In this document: piece by piece, positions 6,843-13,198 of the stretch
How positions within the stretch are numbered: the stretch's first letter is position 1
Layout of the letters: the number at the start of each line of letters is the position of its first letter
Source: Nocardioides sp.
GTDB taxonomy: Bacteria > Actinomycetota > Actinomycetes > Propionibacteriales > Nocardioidaceae
DNA length: 16,741 bases
Reading direction: 5' to 3'
Assembly (NCBI GenBank): GCA_031177735.1
Contig: JAPSKJ010000025.1
Coordinates: 1 to 16,741 of the forward strand
Position numbers and translations under genes: made by a program
Notes under the pieces: model-generated
Told to the model about the DNA's origin: nothing
Seen by the model: only the letters and a program-made list of their open reading frames with translations
The model's database searches: none

Positions 6843-8054
6843 CTACTCGGCGGGCGTGACGCCGCAGTCGGTGATCGCGACGCCCTGCGGGGCGCTCGGG
6901 TCACCGGCCAGGACAGCCGTCGTGACACCACCCTTGCCCTCGTGGCCGTCGGCGCTGATCGTCATCGAGGTGCCCATCGGGGTCTCGATCGAGAGGCCCT
7001 CGAGCGCCGCCTGCACGTCAGCTGAGTCGGTGCTGCCCGCCTCCGCGATGGCTGCTTCGAGCAGCTTGATCGCGAGGTACCCCTGGTAGGCGCCCGCGTC
7101 CGGCTTCTCACCGGTCAGCTCCTCGAACGCCGTCACGAACTCGGTGTTCTCCTCCGTGTCCTGGCAGGCGTAGAAGTAGTCGTGCACGTTGTAGATCGCC
7201 GGAGCGGCACCGTCCATCGCCGTGGCGGTCGGCCAGTAGACGCCGGTCTGGGCGACGACGCCGTACTCGTCGAGCAGGCCGGTGGGCTTCGCCTGCTGGA
7301 CGAAGCTGGTCGTGCCTGCGCCGTAGATGCCGAGGAACAGCCCTCGCTTGGACTTGTCACCGGTCGAGACCAGTCCCGAGATCTCCTTGCGCATCGTGGT
7401 CCCGCCGACCGGCACCTGGTACTGCTCGCCGACCTGCACCGGACGTCCGAGCTCGGCCTCCATCGCCTTCTTGGCTTCCTCCCACGAGAGCCGCATGGCG
7501 TCCACGTCGTAGGTCATGACGTCCCACGTCTCGATGTCGGGGTAGCGCTCGGCGAGTCCGGTGCCGATCGCCTTGGCGAGGTCGGTCATCTGCTGACCGA
7601 TCATGAAGAAGTTGTCGGTGATCGGCGGGTCGACCAGGTCGGGGGAGGTGCAGTGGGCACCGATGAACGTCATGTTGAACCGCTGCGACGCCTCCGCCGA
7701 GGACTTGCACAGGTCGGAGGTCTGACCGCCGATGGCGAGCTGCACCCCCTGGTCGTTCAGATCGCGGATCACGGTGGCGCTCCGAGCGGGGTCGAGCTGG
7801 TCGTCGACGTCCACGAGCTCGATCTCCCACTGCCCGTCGACCCCGCCGGCGTCGTTGATCATCTTGGCGGCCACCTCGGCCCCCTGGCCTTCGAGCTTGG
7901 CGATGGTGGCCTGCACGCCGGTGAACGGGAGGACGACGCCGATCTTGACGGTGTCGCTGTCGGAACCCGCACCCTCGGACTTCCCGCAGCCGGCCAGCGC
8001 GAGCGCGACGGCTCCCGCGGCCGCCACGGCGCGCAACACGGTGGGTCTTGCCAT
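6843..8054 (-). CDS. ABC transporter substrate-binding lipoprotein, LIV/HAAT type (Peripla_BP_6)
   Basis: A 403-residue exported lipoprotein. A short basic N-terminus (MARPTVLR) is followed by a hydrophobic stretch and the lipobox LAGC at residues 20-23, so Cys23 should be lipidated after signal peptidase II cleavage. The mature protein starts with a Ser/Gly/Asp-rich linker. A type I periplasmic-binding fold then begins at DTVKIGVVLPFTG (34-46), as in LivJ-like and aromatic-acid-binding proteins. It would capture substrate outside the membrane for the LivH/LivM-like permease. ATG 8054 has AGGAG eight bases upstream; a GTG three codons earlier is too close to it. The AGGAG lies inside the end of the preceding oxidoreductase gene, whose stop is 5 bases before this start. 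The ligand cannot be read from sequence. Confidence 0.92.
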   Translation of the reverse strand: MARPTVLRAVAAAGAVALALAGCGKSEGAGSDSDTVKIGVVLPFTGVQATIAKLEGQGAEVAAKMINDAGGVDGQWEIELVDVDDQLDPARSATVIRDLNDQGVQLAIGGQTSDLCKSSAEASQRFNMTFIGAHCTSPDLVDPPITDNFFMIGQQMTDLAKAIGTGLAERYPDIETWDVMTYDVDAMRLSWEEAKKAMEAELGRPVQVGEQYQVPVGGTTMRKEISGLVSTGDKSKRGLFLGIYGAGTTSFVQQAKPTGLLDEYGVVAQTGVYWPTATAMDGAAPAIYNVHDYFYACQDTEENTEFVTAFEELTGEKPDAGAYQGYLAIKLLEAAIAEAGSTDSADVQAALEGLSIETPMGTSMTISADGHEGKGGVTTAVLAGDPSAPQGVAITDCGVTPAE

Positions 8055-8059
8055 TTCAA

Positions 8060-9073
8060 TCACTCCTGTCTGAAGGACTCGAAGATCGAGTTCAAGCGCG
8101 CGGGGTCGTCGACGGTCCAGCCGTAGTACGACGAGGTCCGCTGGATGCTGCCGCCCCAGTGCTCGCGTGCGAGTGCCGGCATCTCCTCCGGGCGGCCGGA
8201 GATGAAGAAGTGCTCGAGGAGGTCCTCGGGCAGGAGGCGAGTCATCTGGTCCCACTCCCCCGCCCGCGACAGCACCGTGAGCTCGGGCTGGAGATCGCCA
8301 TATCCGATCGCCTCCAGCACCGGTCGATACGTCGGTGTCGAGGCGTAGAACGCCAGCTGGGCGGCGATCTTGCTGCGGCTCGCCTCCACCTCGGCGTCGG
8401 TGTCGCCCATGGCCATGAACATGGGGACGGCCAGCTCCAGGTCATCGACGCAGCGGCCGGCGTTCTTCAAGCCTCGCTCGATGGCCGGCAGGATGACCTG
8501 TTCCAGGTAAGGACGGTTGTTGAAGGCGTGCAGGATGATCCCGTCGGCGACCTCTGCCGCCATCTCGACCATCTTCGGGCCGACCGCGGCCAGGTGGACC
8601 GGGATGGCGTGCTGGTGGTGGCGGGGCGTCCAGAACGGGCTCATCAGGGTGTGCCGGTAGTGCTCCCCCGTGAACTCCAGGCGCTCCCCGGTGCGCCACG
8701 AGTCCCAGATCGCACGCAGCGCCTGGACGAACTCGCGCATCTGCGACACGGGCCGGTCCCACGGCATCGAGTACCGCCGTTCGATGTGCGCCTTGACCTG
8801 GCTGCCGAGGCCCAGGGCAAAACGGCCCCCGGACACGTCGGCGATGTTCCAGGCGCTGTAGGCGACCGTCATCGGATTGCGGGCGAGGGCGACGGCGATC
8901 GCCGTGCCGATCCCGACGGCCTCGGTGCTGCGCGCCGCCTCATAGGCCTGGAGGAAGACGTCCGACCCGGTTTCGGTGCACCAGACCGCGTCGAGGCCCC
9001 AGCGCTCGGCCTGCGCGGCACGGACCCCAGAGACCAGGAGGTCCTTCTCCACCATCGTCATGTCGATGCGCAT
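8060..9073 (-). CDS. luciferase-like (LLM) F420-dependent oxidoreductase
   Basis: A 337-residue TIM-barrel protein of the bacterial luciferase-like family. It resembles the actinobacterial F420-dependent subgroup that I know as TIGR03617 (MSMEG_2256-like). Typical segments are GLDAVWCTETGSDVF (residues 26-40), the ARNPMTVAYSAWNIADVSGG and GRFALGLGSQ region (64-92) and IPVHLAAVGPKMVEMAAEVA (157-176). Members use F420 or FMN for two-electron reduction/oxidation, and the exact reaction is unknown. The start ATG 9073 follows a strong AGGGAGGT site; the open frame runs further upstream but that part overlaps the promoter and operator. It is the first gene of the transporter operon, so import and first conversion of the substrate may be linked. 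Cofactor choice is inferred from the subgroup. Confidence 0.87.
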   Translation of the reverse strand: MRIDMTMVEKDLLVSGVRAAQAERWGLDAVWCTETGSDVFLQAYEAARSTEAVGIGTAIAVALARNPMTVAYSAWNIADVSGGRFALGLGSQVKAHIERRYSMPWDRPVSQMREFVQALRAIWDSWRTGERLEFTGEHYRHTLMSPFWTPRHHQHAIPVHLAAVGPKMVEMAAEVADGIILHAFNNRPYLEQVILPAIERGLKNAGRCVDDLELAVPMFMAMGDTDAEVEASRSKIAAQLAFYASTPTYRPVLEAIGYGDLQPELTVLSRAGEWDQMTRLLPEDLLEHFFISGRPEEMPALAREHWGGSIQRTSSYYGWTVDDPARLNSIFESFRQE

Positions 9074-9102
9074 CGAGGTACCTCCCTTCTCCGCTTTACC
9101 AA

Positions 9103-9120
9103 ACCAAGCGTTTGCTTGAT
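9103..9120. promoter_or_regulatory. operator A, predicted TetR site of the transporter operon
   Basis: The minus-strand reading ATCAAGCAAACGCTTGGT differs at one position from the consensus ACCAAGCAANCGCTTGGT that I derived from three sites in this window. CAAGC and GCTTG are inverted around a 4-bp centre. It lies 2 bases downstream of the predicted -10 and so covers the expected transcription start, a position suited to repression. Confidence 0.7.
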
Positions 9121-9122
9121 TG

Positions 9123-9151
9123 AGTATTGGGTCCCTGGAACGTGATGTCAA
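9123..9151 (-). promoter_or_regulatory. sigma70-type promoter of the LLM-transporter operon
   Basis: On the minus strand, TTGACA (9151-9146, a perfect -35) is followed by a 17-base spacer and AATACT (9128-9123). Transcription should start near 9116, inside operator A, giving a leader of about 43 bases before ATG 9073. Hexamers and spacing are read directly; start-site use is inferred. Confidence 0.7.
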
Positions 9152-9204
9152 GCACACTGATGGCCCGGCAGGGTGGACTGTCCGCGCCGGCGGTCGCAGT
9201 GCCG

Positions 9205-10137
9205 TCAGCCCGGCAGCGCGTTGGCAGCACGCTCCCGGGCAGCGATGTGGTCGGCCAGGCCGGCCAGCTCCTCACCGGCGGACATCGGCACCGTGAAGCT
9301 CGAGGTGTCGAGCACCTGCTCGAGGTGATCGGCGACGTCGGCGGCCGTGGCACGGCGCCCCGGCTCGACGCTCCACCCGGCCGTCAGCCCGGTGAAGACA
9401 CGCGCGAAGTGACCGGCGCCGGCCGAGAACACCATGTGCGTCTGGGTGCACGCCTCACTGGCGAGGTAGACGACGAGGGGGGCGACGTGCGTCGGGTCCA
9501 GGGCCTCACCGGCATCCAGGAGCGACTCGGTCATCCGGGTCTTGGCGACCGGGCACACGACGTTGCTGAGGATCCCGGCGCGCTCGCCCTCGATGGCCAG
9601 CACGTTCGACAGGCCGATGATCCCCGCCTTCGCGGAGCCGTAGGCGGACTGCCCGAAGTTCCCGAACGTGCCGGCGTTGGAGGAGACGAAGACCAACCGG
9701 CCATAGCCCTGCTCGCGCATCAGCCGAAAGGCCGGCTGGCTGACGTACGCCGCGCCGCGCAGGTGGACCGCGTGAACGGCGTCGAAGTCGGCCCAGTCGA
9801 TCTTGCTGAACGTCCGGTCCCTCAGGATGCCGGCGTTGTTGACCACCACGTCGACGCGCCCGAAGGCGTCGACGGCGGCAGCGACGATCGCCTCGCCCCC
9901 CACCTGGGTGGCCACTGAGGCGTCGCAGGCCACGGCCGTCCCTCCTCCGGCGACGATCTCCTCGACGACCGCCTCCGCCGCGGAGACCTGGGATCCCGTG
10001 CCGTCCACTGCGGCGCCGGTGTCGTTGACGACGACGGCGGCGCCGTGCCGGGCGAGCTCCAGCGCATAGGCTCGGCCGAGCCCGCCGCCGGCGCCGGTCA
10101 CGATGGCCACACGGCCGTCGAGCGAGATGTTGGTCAT
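9205..10137 (-). CDS. SDR oxidoreductase, MFE-2-type (3R)-hydroxyacyl-CoA dehydrogenase-like
   Basis: A 310-residue short-chain dehydrogenase. The nucleotide loop TGAGGGLG is at residues 14-21 and NNAG at 100-103. The catalytic triad is Ser153, Tyr166 and Lys170 (YGSAK). VVVNDTGAAVDGTGSQ (35-50) after beta-2 and NNAGILRDRTFSKI (100-113) are features of the dehydrogenase unit of peroxisomal multifunctional enzyme type 2 and its actinobacterial relatives. These oxidise (3R)-hydroxyacyl-CoA to 3-ketoacyl-CoA. Asp39 after beta-2 favours NAD over NADP. A C-terminal extension of about 60 residues past the core is also usual for this group. It starts 33 bases after the monooxygenase stop, with AGGAGG upstream, so the two share a transcript. 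The substrate is inferred from family only; a cyclic alcohol is an alternative. Confidence 0.88.
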   Translation of the reverse strand: MTNISLDGRVAIVTGAGGGLGRAYALELARHGAAVVVNDTGAAVDGTGSQVSAAEAVVEEIVAGGGTAVACDASVATQVGGEAIVAAAVDAFGRVDVVVNNAGILRDRTFSKIDWADFDAVHAVHLRGAAYVSQPAFRLMREQGYGRLVFVSSNAGTFGNFGQSAYGSAKAGIIGLSNVLAIEGERAGILSNVVCPVAKTRMTESLLDAGEALDPTHVAPLVVYLASEACTQTHMVFSAGAGHFARVFTGLTAGWSVEPGRRATAADVADHLEQVLDTSSFTVPMSAGEELAGLADHIAARERAANALPG

Positions 10138-10170
10138 GGGCAGTAGGCCTCCTGATCGGGGTGCCCGTCG

Positions 10171-11955
10171 CTAGGCGAGCGGCTGGACGGGCAGCACCTG
10201 CTCGAGGTCTGCCTTGATCTGCAGCGCGAGGTAGGTGGAGTAGAGCCGCGCCTCCATCAGAGATCCGCCCATCAGCCAGAACCCGTCCTGCGCGGTGCGG
10301 ATCCACATGTTGCGCATGATGTGGTTCTCGTCGAAGCCCCAGACGGGTCCCACGCGGTCGGCCACGTCGTCGCCGAAGAGCAGCCGGATGCCCTCTTGCT
10401 GGTTCTTGTAGCCGGTGGCCAGGACGATGGTGTCGGCCGGTAGCACCTGGCCGTCACGCATGCGCGCACCGTCGGCCACGAGGCCCTCGACGTCGACCGC
10501 CTGTCGCACACCGATCCGACCGTTGATGATCAGGTCGGACGCGCCGACGTTGATGTAGTAACCGCCACCCTTGCGCAGGTACTTCATGTGGAAGCCGGTG
10601 TTGTCCGGCTCGAAGTCGGTGCGGAAGCCCGCCGCCTCGAGGCCCTCGATGAGGTCACGGTCCAGCTCGCAGGTCTTCCGCGTGAGCCATTGGTAGGTCT
10701 CCTTGAGGACCGGATACGGCGTCGCCGCCTGGACGAAGTCGACGTCGGCCGGGTCCAGGTCGTCGGCGTACGCGGCGTAGACCATGGTCCCGCAGGGGTC
10801 GAGACTGATCACCGCGGTCGGGTTGCGCTGGATCATCGTCACCGACGCCGCGCCGTTCTCGCACAGGTCCTGCGCGATGTCGTGGGCGCTACTGCCGGAT
10901 CCGAACACGACCACCCGCTCACCGGAGTGCTCGCTGCCCGACCGGAACTGGCTCGAGTGCAGCACTCGACCGGCGAAGTCACCGATTCCCGGGATCGCAG
11001 GCACGTTCGGCACCCCGCTGTGGCCTCCGGTGGCCAGCACGACGTGCGGCGTCCGCTTGGTCACCACGCTCCCGTCGGGACGCCTGATCCGCAGCGTCCA
11101 CAGGCCGGTGGCGTCCTCGCGTGAGCCGTCGAGCACCTGCGAGCCGGTCCAGACGTTCAGCTCCATCGCCTCGGCGTAGGTCTCCAGCCAGTGCGCGACC
11201 TTGTCCTTCGGAAGGAACGCCGGCCAGGTCTCCGGGTAGGGCATGTAGGGCAGGGTGTTGGTCGCCACCTCGTTGTGGAGCGTCAACGAGTGGTAGCGCT
11301 TGCGCCAGTTGTCCCCCACCCGCTCGTTGCGCTCGATGACGAGGGCGTCCACGCCCATCTGGCGCAGGCGTGCGCCGAGGACGAGCCCGCCCTGTCCGCC
11401 GCCGACGATGACCACCTCAGGCTCCCGGTCGTCGAACCGCTGCTCGCGCAACCGGCGGTCGAGCCAGTTCTCGCGGCCGACCTCGTGCTCCCGGCCACGC
11501 GGACGGTTGCGGCCGGCTCGCTCGGCGAAGCCGTCGAGGGACTGCAGCGTGGTGAGGAGGATCCAGATCCGGGGCTGGCCCGAGGGATCGTCGAGCCGGA
11601 GGCGGACGTAAGCCGTCCCGCGACCGACGGACGTCTCATAGTCGAAGAACCCCTCCAGCACCTCGATGCCCGACCGGCGGGCGAGTCGTGGCCGCGCTCG
11701 GTGGGCCGAGATCTCCACGCCCTTCAGCCCGGCTGCTGCTGCCGTCTTCCCGAACGCCTCGGCGATCTCGTCGCGACCCTGGAACGTGCGGTAGCGCCAG
11801 GTGAAGGCGAGGTAGTCCATCCAGTAGCCGCCGGGCGCGAACAACCCGGCGAACGCCTGTGGCGATACGTCGCAGATCGCCGACCCGGCGTCTTCCAGCC
11901 AAGCCGTGAACTGTCGGTGGGCCTCGAGCTCGCGCTCCAGAGTCTTGATCGTCAC
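10171..11955 (-). CDS. SnoaL/NTF2-like domain fused to flavin-containing monooxygenase
   Basis: A 594-residue two-domain protein. Residues 1-145 look like a SnoaL/NTF2-type alpha+beta cone, including a WMDYLAFTWRYRTFQGRDEI segment (45-64). Residues 178-594 form a group B flavin monooxygenase. The FAD loop GGGQGG is at 185-190, the FMO fingerprint F-x-G-x-x-x-H-S-x-x-F at 327-337, the NADPH loop GSGSSA at 352-357, and ATGGHSG and ATGYKN are the linker motifs. Such enzymes hydroxylate heteroatoms or insert oxygen next to ketones. Here a Baeyer-Villiger-like or hydroxylation step fits, but the sequence does not decide. The start is GTG 11955 with GGAGG six bases upstream. It is the first gene of an operon led by operator B. 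The SnoaL domain may bind substrate or stabilise the flavin intermediate; this is speculation. Confidence 0.9.
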   Translation of the reverse strand: MTIKTLERELEAHRQFTAWLEDAGSAICDVSPQAFAGLFAPGGYWMDYLAFTWRYRTFQGRDEIAEAFGKTAAAAGLKGVEISAHRARPRLARRSGIEVLEGFFDYETSVGRGTAYVRLRLDDPSGQPRIWILLTTLQSLDGFAERAGRNRPRGREHEVGRENWLDRRLREQRFDDREPEVVIVGGGQGGLVLGARLRQMGVDALVIERNERVGDNWRKRYHSLTLHNEVATNTLPYMPYPETWPAFLPKDKVAHWLETYAEAMELNVWTGSQVLDGSREDATGLWTLRIRRPDGSVVTKRTPHVVLATGGHSGVPNVPAIPGIGDFAGRVLHSSQFRSGSEHSGERVVVFGSGSSAHDIAQDLCENGAASVTMIQRNPTAVISLDPCGTMVYAAYADDLDPADVDFVQAATPYPVLKETYQWLTRKTCELDRDLIEGLEAAGFRTDFEPDNTGFHMKYLRKGGGYYINVGASDLIINGRIGVRQAVDVEGLVADGARMRDGQVLPADTIVLATGYKNQQEGIRLLFGDDVADRVGPVWGFDENHIMRNMWIRTAQDGFWLMGGSLMEARLYSTYLALQIKADLEQVLPVQPLA

Positions 11956-11981
11956 CGTTCCTCCGTTTCGTGAAGTACCCT

Positions 11982-11999
11982 ACCAAATGGTTGCTTGGT
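11982..11999. promoter_or_regulatory. operator B, predicted TetR site between monooxygenase and regulator genes
   Basis: The minus-strand reading ACCAAGCAACCATTTGGT has two differences from the three-site consensus. The outer ACCAA and TTGGT are inverted. It lies between the divergent monooxygenase and TetR genes, 26 bases from the GTG of the former, and just downstream of a candidate -10. It could serve the monooxygenase operon and autoregulate the TetR gene. Confidence 0.65.
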
Positions 12000-12002
12000 T
12001 TC

Positions 12003-12032
12003 ACCAGACACCGGAGGCCGCTGGGCGATCAA
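12003..12032 (-). promoter_or_regulatory. candidate promoter of the monooxygenase operon
   Basis: On the minus strand, TTGATC (12032-12027) and TCTGGT (12008-12003) are separated by 18 bases. The expected start is near 11996, within operator B. The -10 is weak. An alternative is GTGAAA with a 16-base spacer to TAGGGT (11983-11978), which would place the operator between the hexamers. Confidence 0.4.
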
Positions 12033-12045
12033 GCGCTAGAGCGGT
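12028..12045. promoter_or_regulatory. weak additional operator-like site upstream of the TetR gene
   Basis: ATCAAGCGCTAGAGCGGT has a good left half (ATCAAGCG, as in operator A) and a near-palindromic core CAAGCGCTAG, but a poor right half. It lies 45 bases upstream of the TetR start codon and 46 bases from operator B. It may be an autoregulatory site or a chance match. Confidence 0.3.
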
Positions 12046-12089
12046 CGCGTCGGATACCGTTGTTGTAGCGATTGAGAAAGGCCCGCCAC

Positions 12090-12719
12090 ATGACCTCTGC
12101 CCCCGTCACCCCACCCGCCAAGCCCAACGGACGCAGGCGTTCATCCGGCGTCGACCGGCGCTCGGAGCTGATCCAGATCGCCGGTCAGCTCTTCGCGGAC
12201 AAGGGCTTCCTCGCGACCACGATCCGCGATGTCGCCGACGCTGCCGGCATCCAGTCGGGCAGCCTCTACCACCACTTCACCTCCAAGGAGTCGATGGTCG
12301 AGGAGCTGCTCGGCGACTACTGGACGAAGCTGCTCGACGGCTACCGGGCCGTCGTCTCTGCCGAGCTCGAGGCGACCGAGTCGGCGCGCGGCCTGATCCG
12401 TGCCTCGGTGCGCCTGCTCGACGAGTGCCGCCTCGCCCTGGGCGTCATGCTCAACGACTGGAACTACCTCTCCGAGACCTTCCCGTTCATGGAGGAGTCA
12501 CTGCGGGAGTGCCAGTCGATCTGGCTCGGCGTGCTCGAGCGCGGCATCGAGAGCGGTGAGTTCGACGCGTCGATGGACCCGGTCATCACCTACCGGACCA
12601 TCATGGCGGCGGTCAGCGGGACGGCCCGCTGGTTCAGCCCCAGCGGGAAGGTCAGCGTCGACGAGCTTGCCGATGACATGGCCGCGATGTTCCTGGACGG
12701 CATGCGGGCCCGCCCCTGA
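12090..12719 (+). CDS. TetR/AcrR family transcriptional regulator, KstR2-like
   Basis: A 209-residue TetR-family regulator. After a disordered basic N-terminus (1-22), the DNA-binding domain runs from RRSELIQIAGQLFADKGF to the recognition helix region SGSLYHHFTSKE (56-67). The segment ATTIRDVADAAGIQSGSLYH (42-61) and the ligand-domain end with WLGVLERGIESGEF (145-158) resemble mycobacterial KstR2, which represses cholesterol-ring catabolism genes and responds to a CoA thioester. By analogy this protein probably represses the surrounding operons and is released by an acyl-CoA intermediate; that is inference. ATG 12090 is preceded by AGAAAGG eight bases upstream. It is transcribed divergently from the monooxygenase operon and shares the region containing operator B. 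I see no convincing -35/-10 pair of its own. Confidence 0.9.
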   Translation: MTSAPVTPPAKPNGRRRSSGVDRRSELIQIAGQLFADKGFLATTIRDVADAAGIQSGSLYHHFTSKESMVEELLGDYWTKLLDGYRAVVSAELEATESARGLIRASVRLLDECRLALGVMLNDWNYLSETFPFMEESLRECQSIWLGVLERGIESGEFDASMDPVITYRTIMAAVSGTARWFSPSGKVSVDELADDMAAMFLDGMRARP

Positions 12720-12732
12720 ACCCGTCATCGTC

Positions 12733-12748
12733 GGCTCCCCGAGGAGCC
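12733..12748. terminator. short hairpin between convergent TetR and DUF3237 genes
   Basis: GGCTCC (12733-12738) and GGAGCC (12743-12748) form a perfect 6-bp stem with a 4-base loop, in the 35-base gap between the two convergent stops. The position suits a small bidirectional terminator, but the stem is short and there is no clear U-tract. Confidence 0.5.
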
Positions 12749-12754
12749 AACGGC

Positions 12755-13180
12755 TCAGCGCAGCTCGTAGACGTCGTACTGCACCACGCCGGCTGCGAGG
12801 TCGATCGACCCCTTGCCCACGAAGAGCGACTTGTTCAGCCAGGCGTAGCGCTCGTCGGCGACCTCGAAGGTGACGGCCGTGTACATGGTGGCACCGTCGA
12901 TCCCTCCCGATGCGTCTCCGCGGCCCTGGTAGGTCATGTAGACGAAGGCACCATCGTCGGTCCTCAGCGCCATCCGGACGTCGGGGATGGCGGTCCCGTC
13001 GGGCCCGGTCAGCAGCCAGTCGGCTGCGGACTCGCCGCGCTGGCTCGCTCGAAACCGGTCGCCCTCGCACCTTCCCTCCCGGACGCCGACCACGACGCGC
13101 TGCCCGAGCGGCGTCATGCCGGCGAAGTCGGGCTTCGCGAGCGGCTTGGCGGACAGGGTGCAGAAGGGGACGAGCTCCAT
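12755..13180 (-). CDS. DUF3237 domain-containing protein
   Basis: A 141-residue soluble protein of the DUF3237 family. It shows the N-terminal MELVPFCTLSAK strand and a central GPDGTAIPDVRMALRTDDGA (59-78) with the turn-rich strand layout of the family. The C-terminal signature ERYAWLNKSLFVGKG is at 110-124, followed by VVQYDVYELR. The length is normal for the family. No catalytic function is established to my knowledge; genes of this family often sit beside degradation enzymes. It is the last gene of the SDR-thiolase operon, 18 bases after the thiolase stop, with an AGGAG ribosome binding site. The window's first gene fragment is a second member, at the far end of the cluster. A binding or small-lyase role is possible but unsupported. 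Confidence 0.85.
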   Translation of the reverse strand: MELVPFCTLSAKPLAKPDFAGMTPLGQRVVVGVREGRCEGDRFRASQRGESAADWLLTGPDGTAIPDVRMALRTDDGAFVYMTYQGRGDASGGIDGATMYTAVTFEVADERYAWLNKSLFVGKGSIDLAAGVVQYDVYELR

Positions 13181-13198
13181 GGGTGATCTCTCCTGGTG

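Noticed and set aside
4073..6859. Plus-strand open frames opposite the permease and ATPase genes
   Set aside because: They are shadows of the LIV-type transporter genes. Their translations are Gln/His/Arg-rich without hydrophobic or domain structure.
4816..8054. Naming the importer a branched-chain amino acid transporter
   Set aside because: Family membership is clear, but the operon context is catabolic and LIV-type systems carry many other substrates. No residue evidence for leucine binding was found.
9152..9204. Terminator after the MFE-2-type SDR gene
   Set aside because: Only a 4-bp GC stem is visible, too weak to call. Read-through into the transporter operon remains possible.
12046..12089. 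Dedicated -35/-10 promoter for the TetR gene
   Set aside because: GATACC and TTGTAG were considered as -10 elements, but neither has a convincing -35 at 16-18 bases, so no promoter is called.
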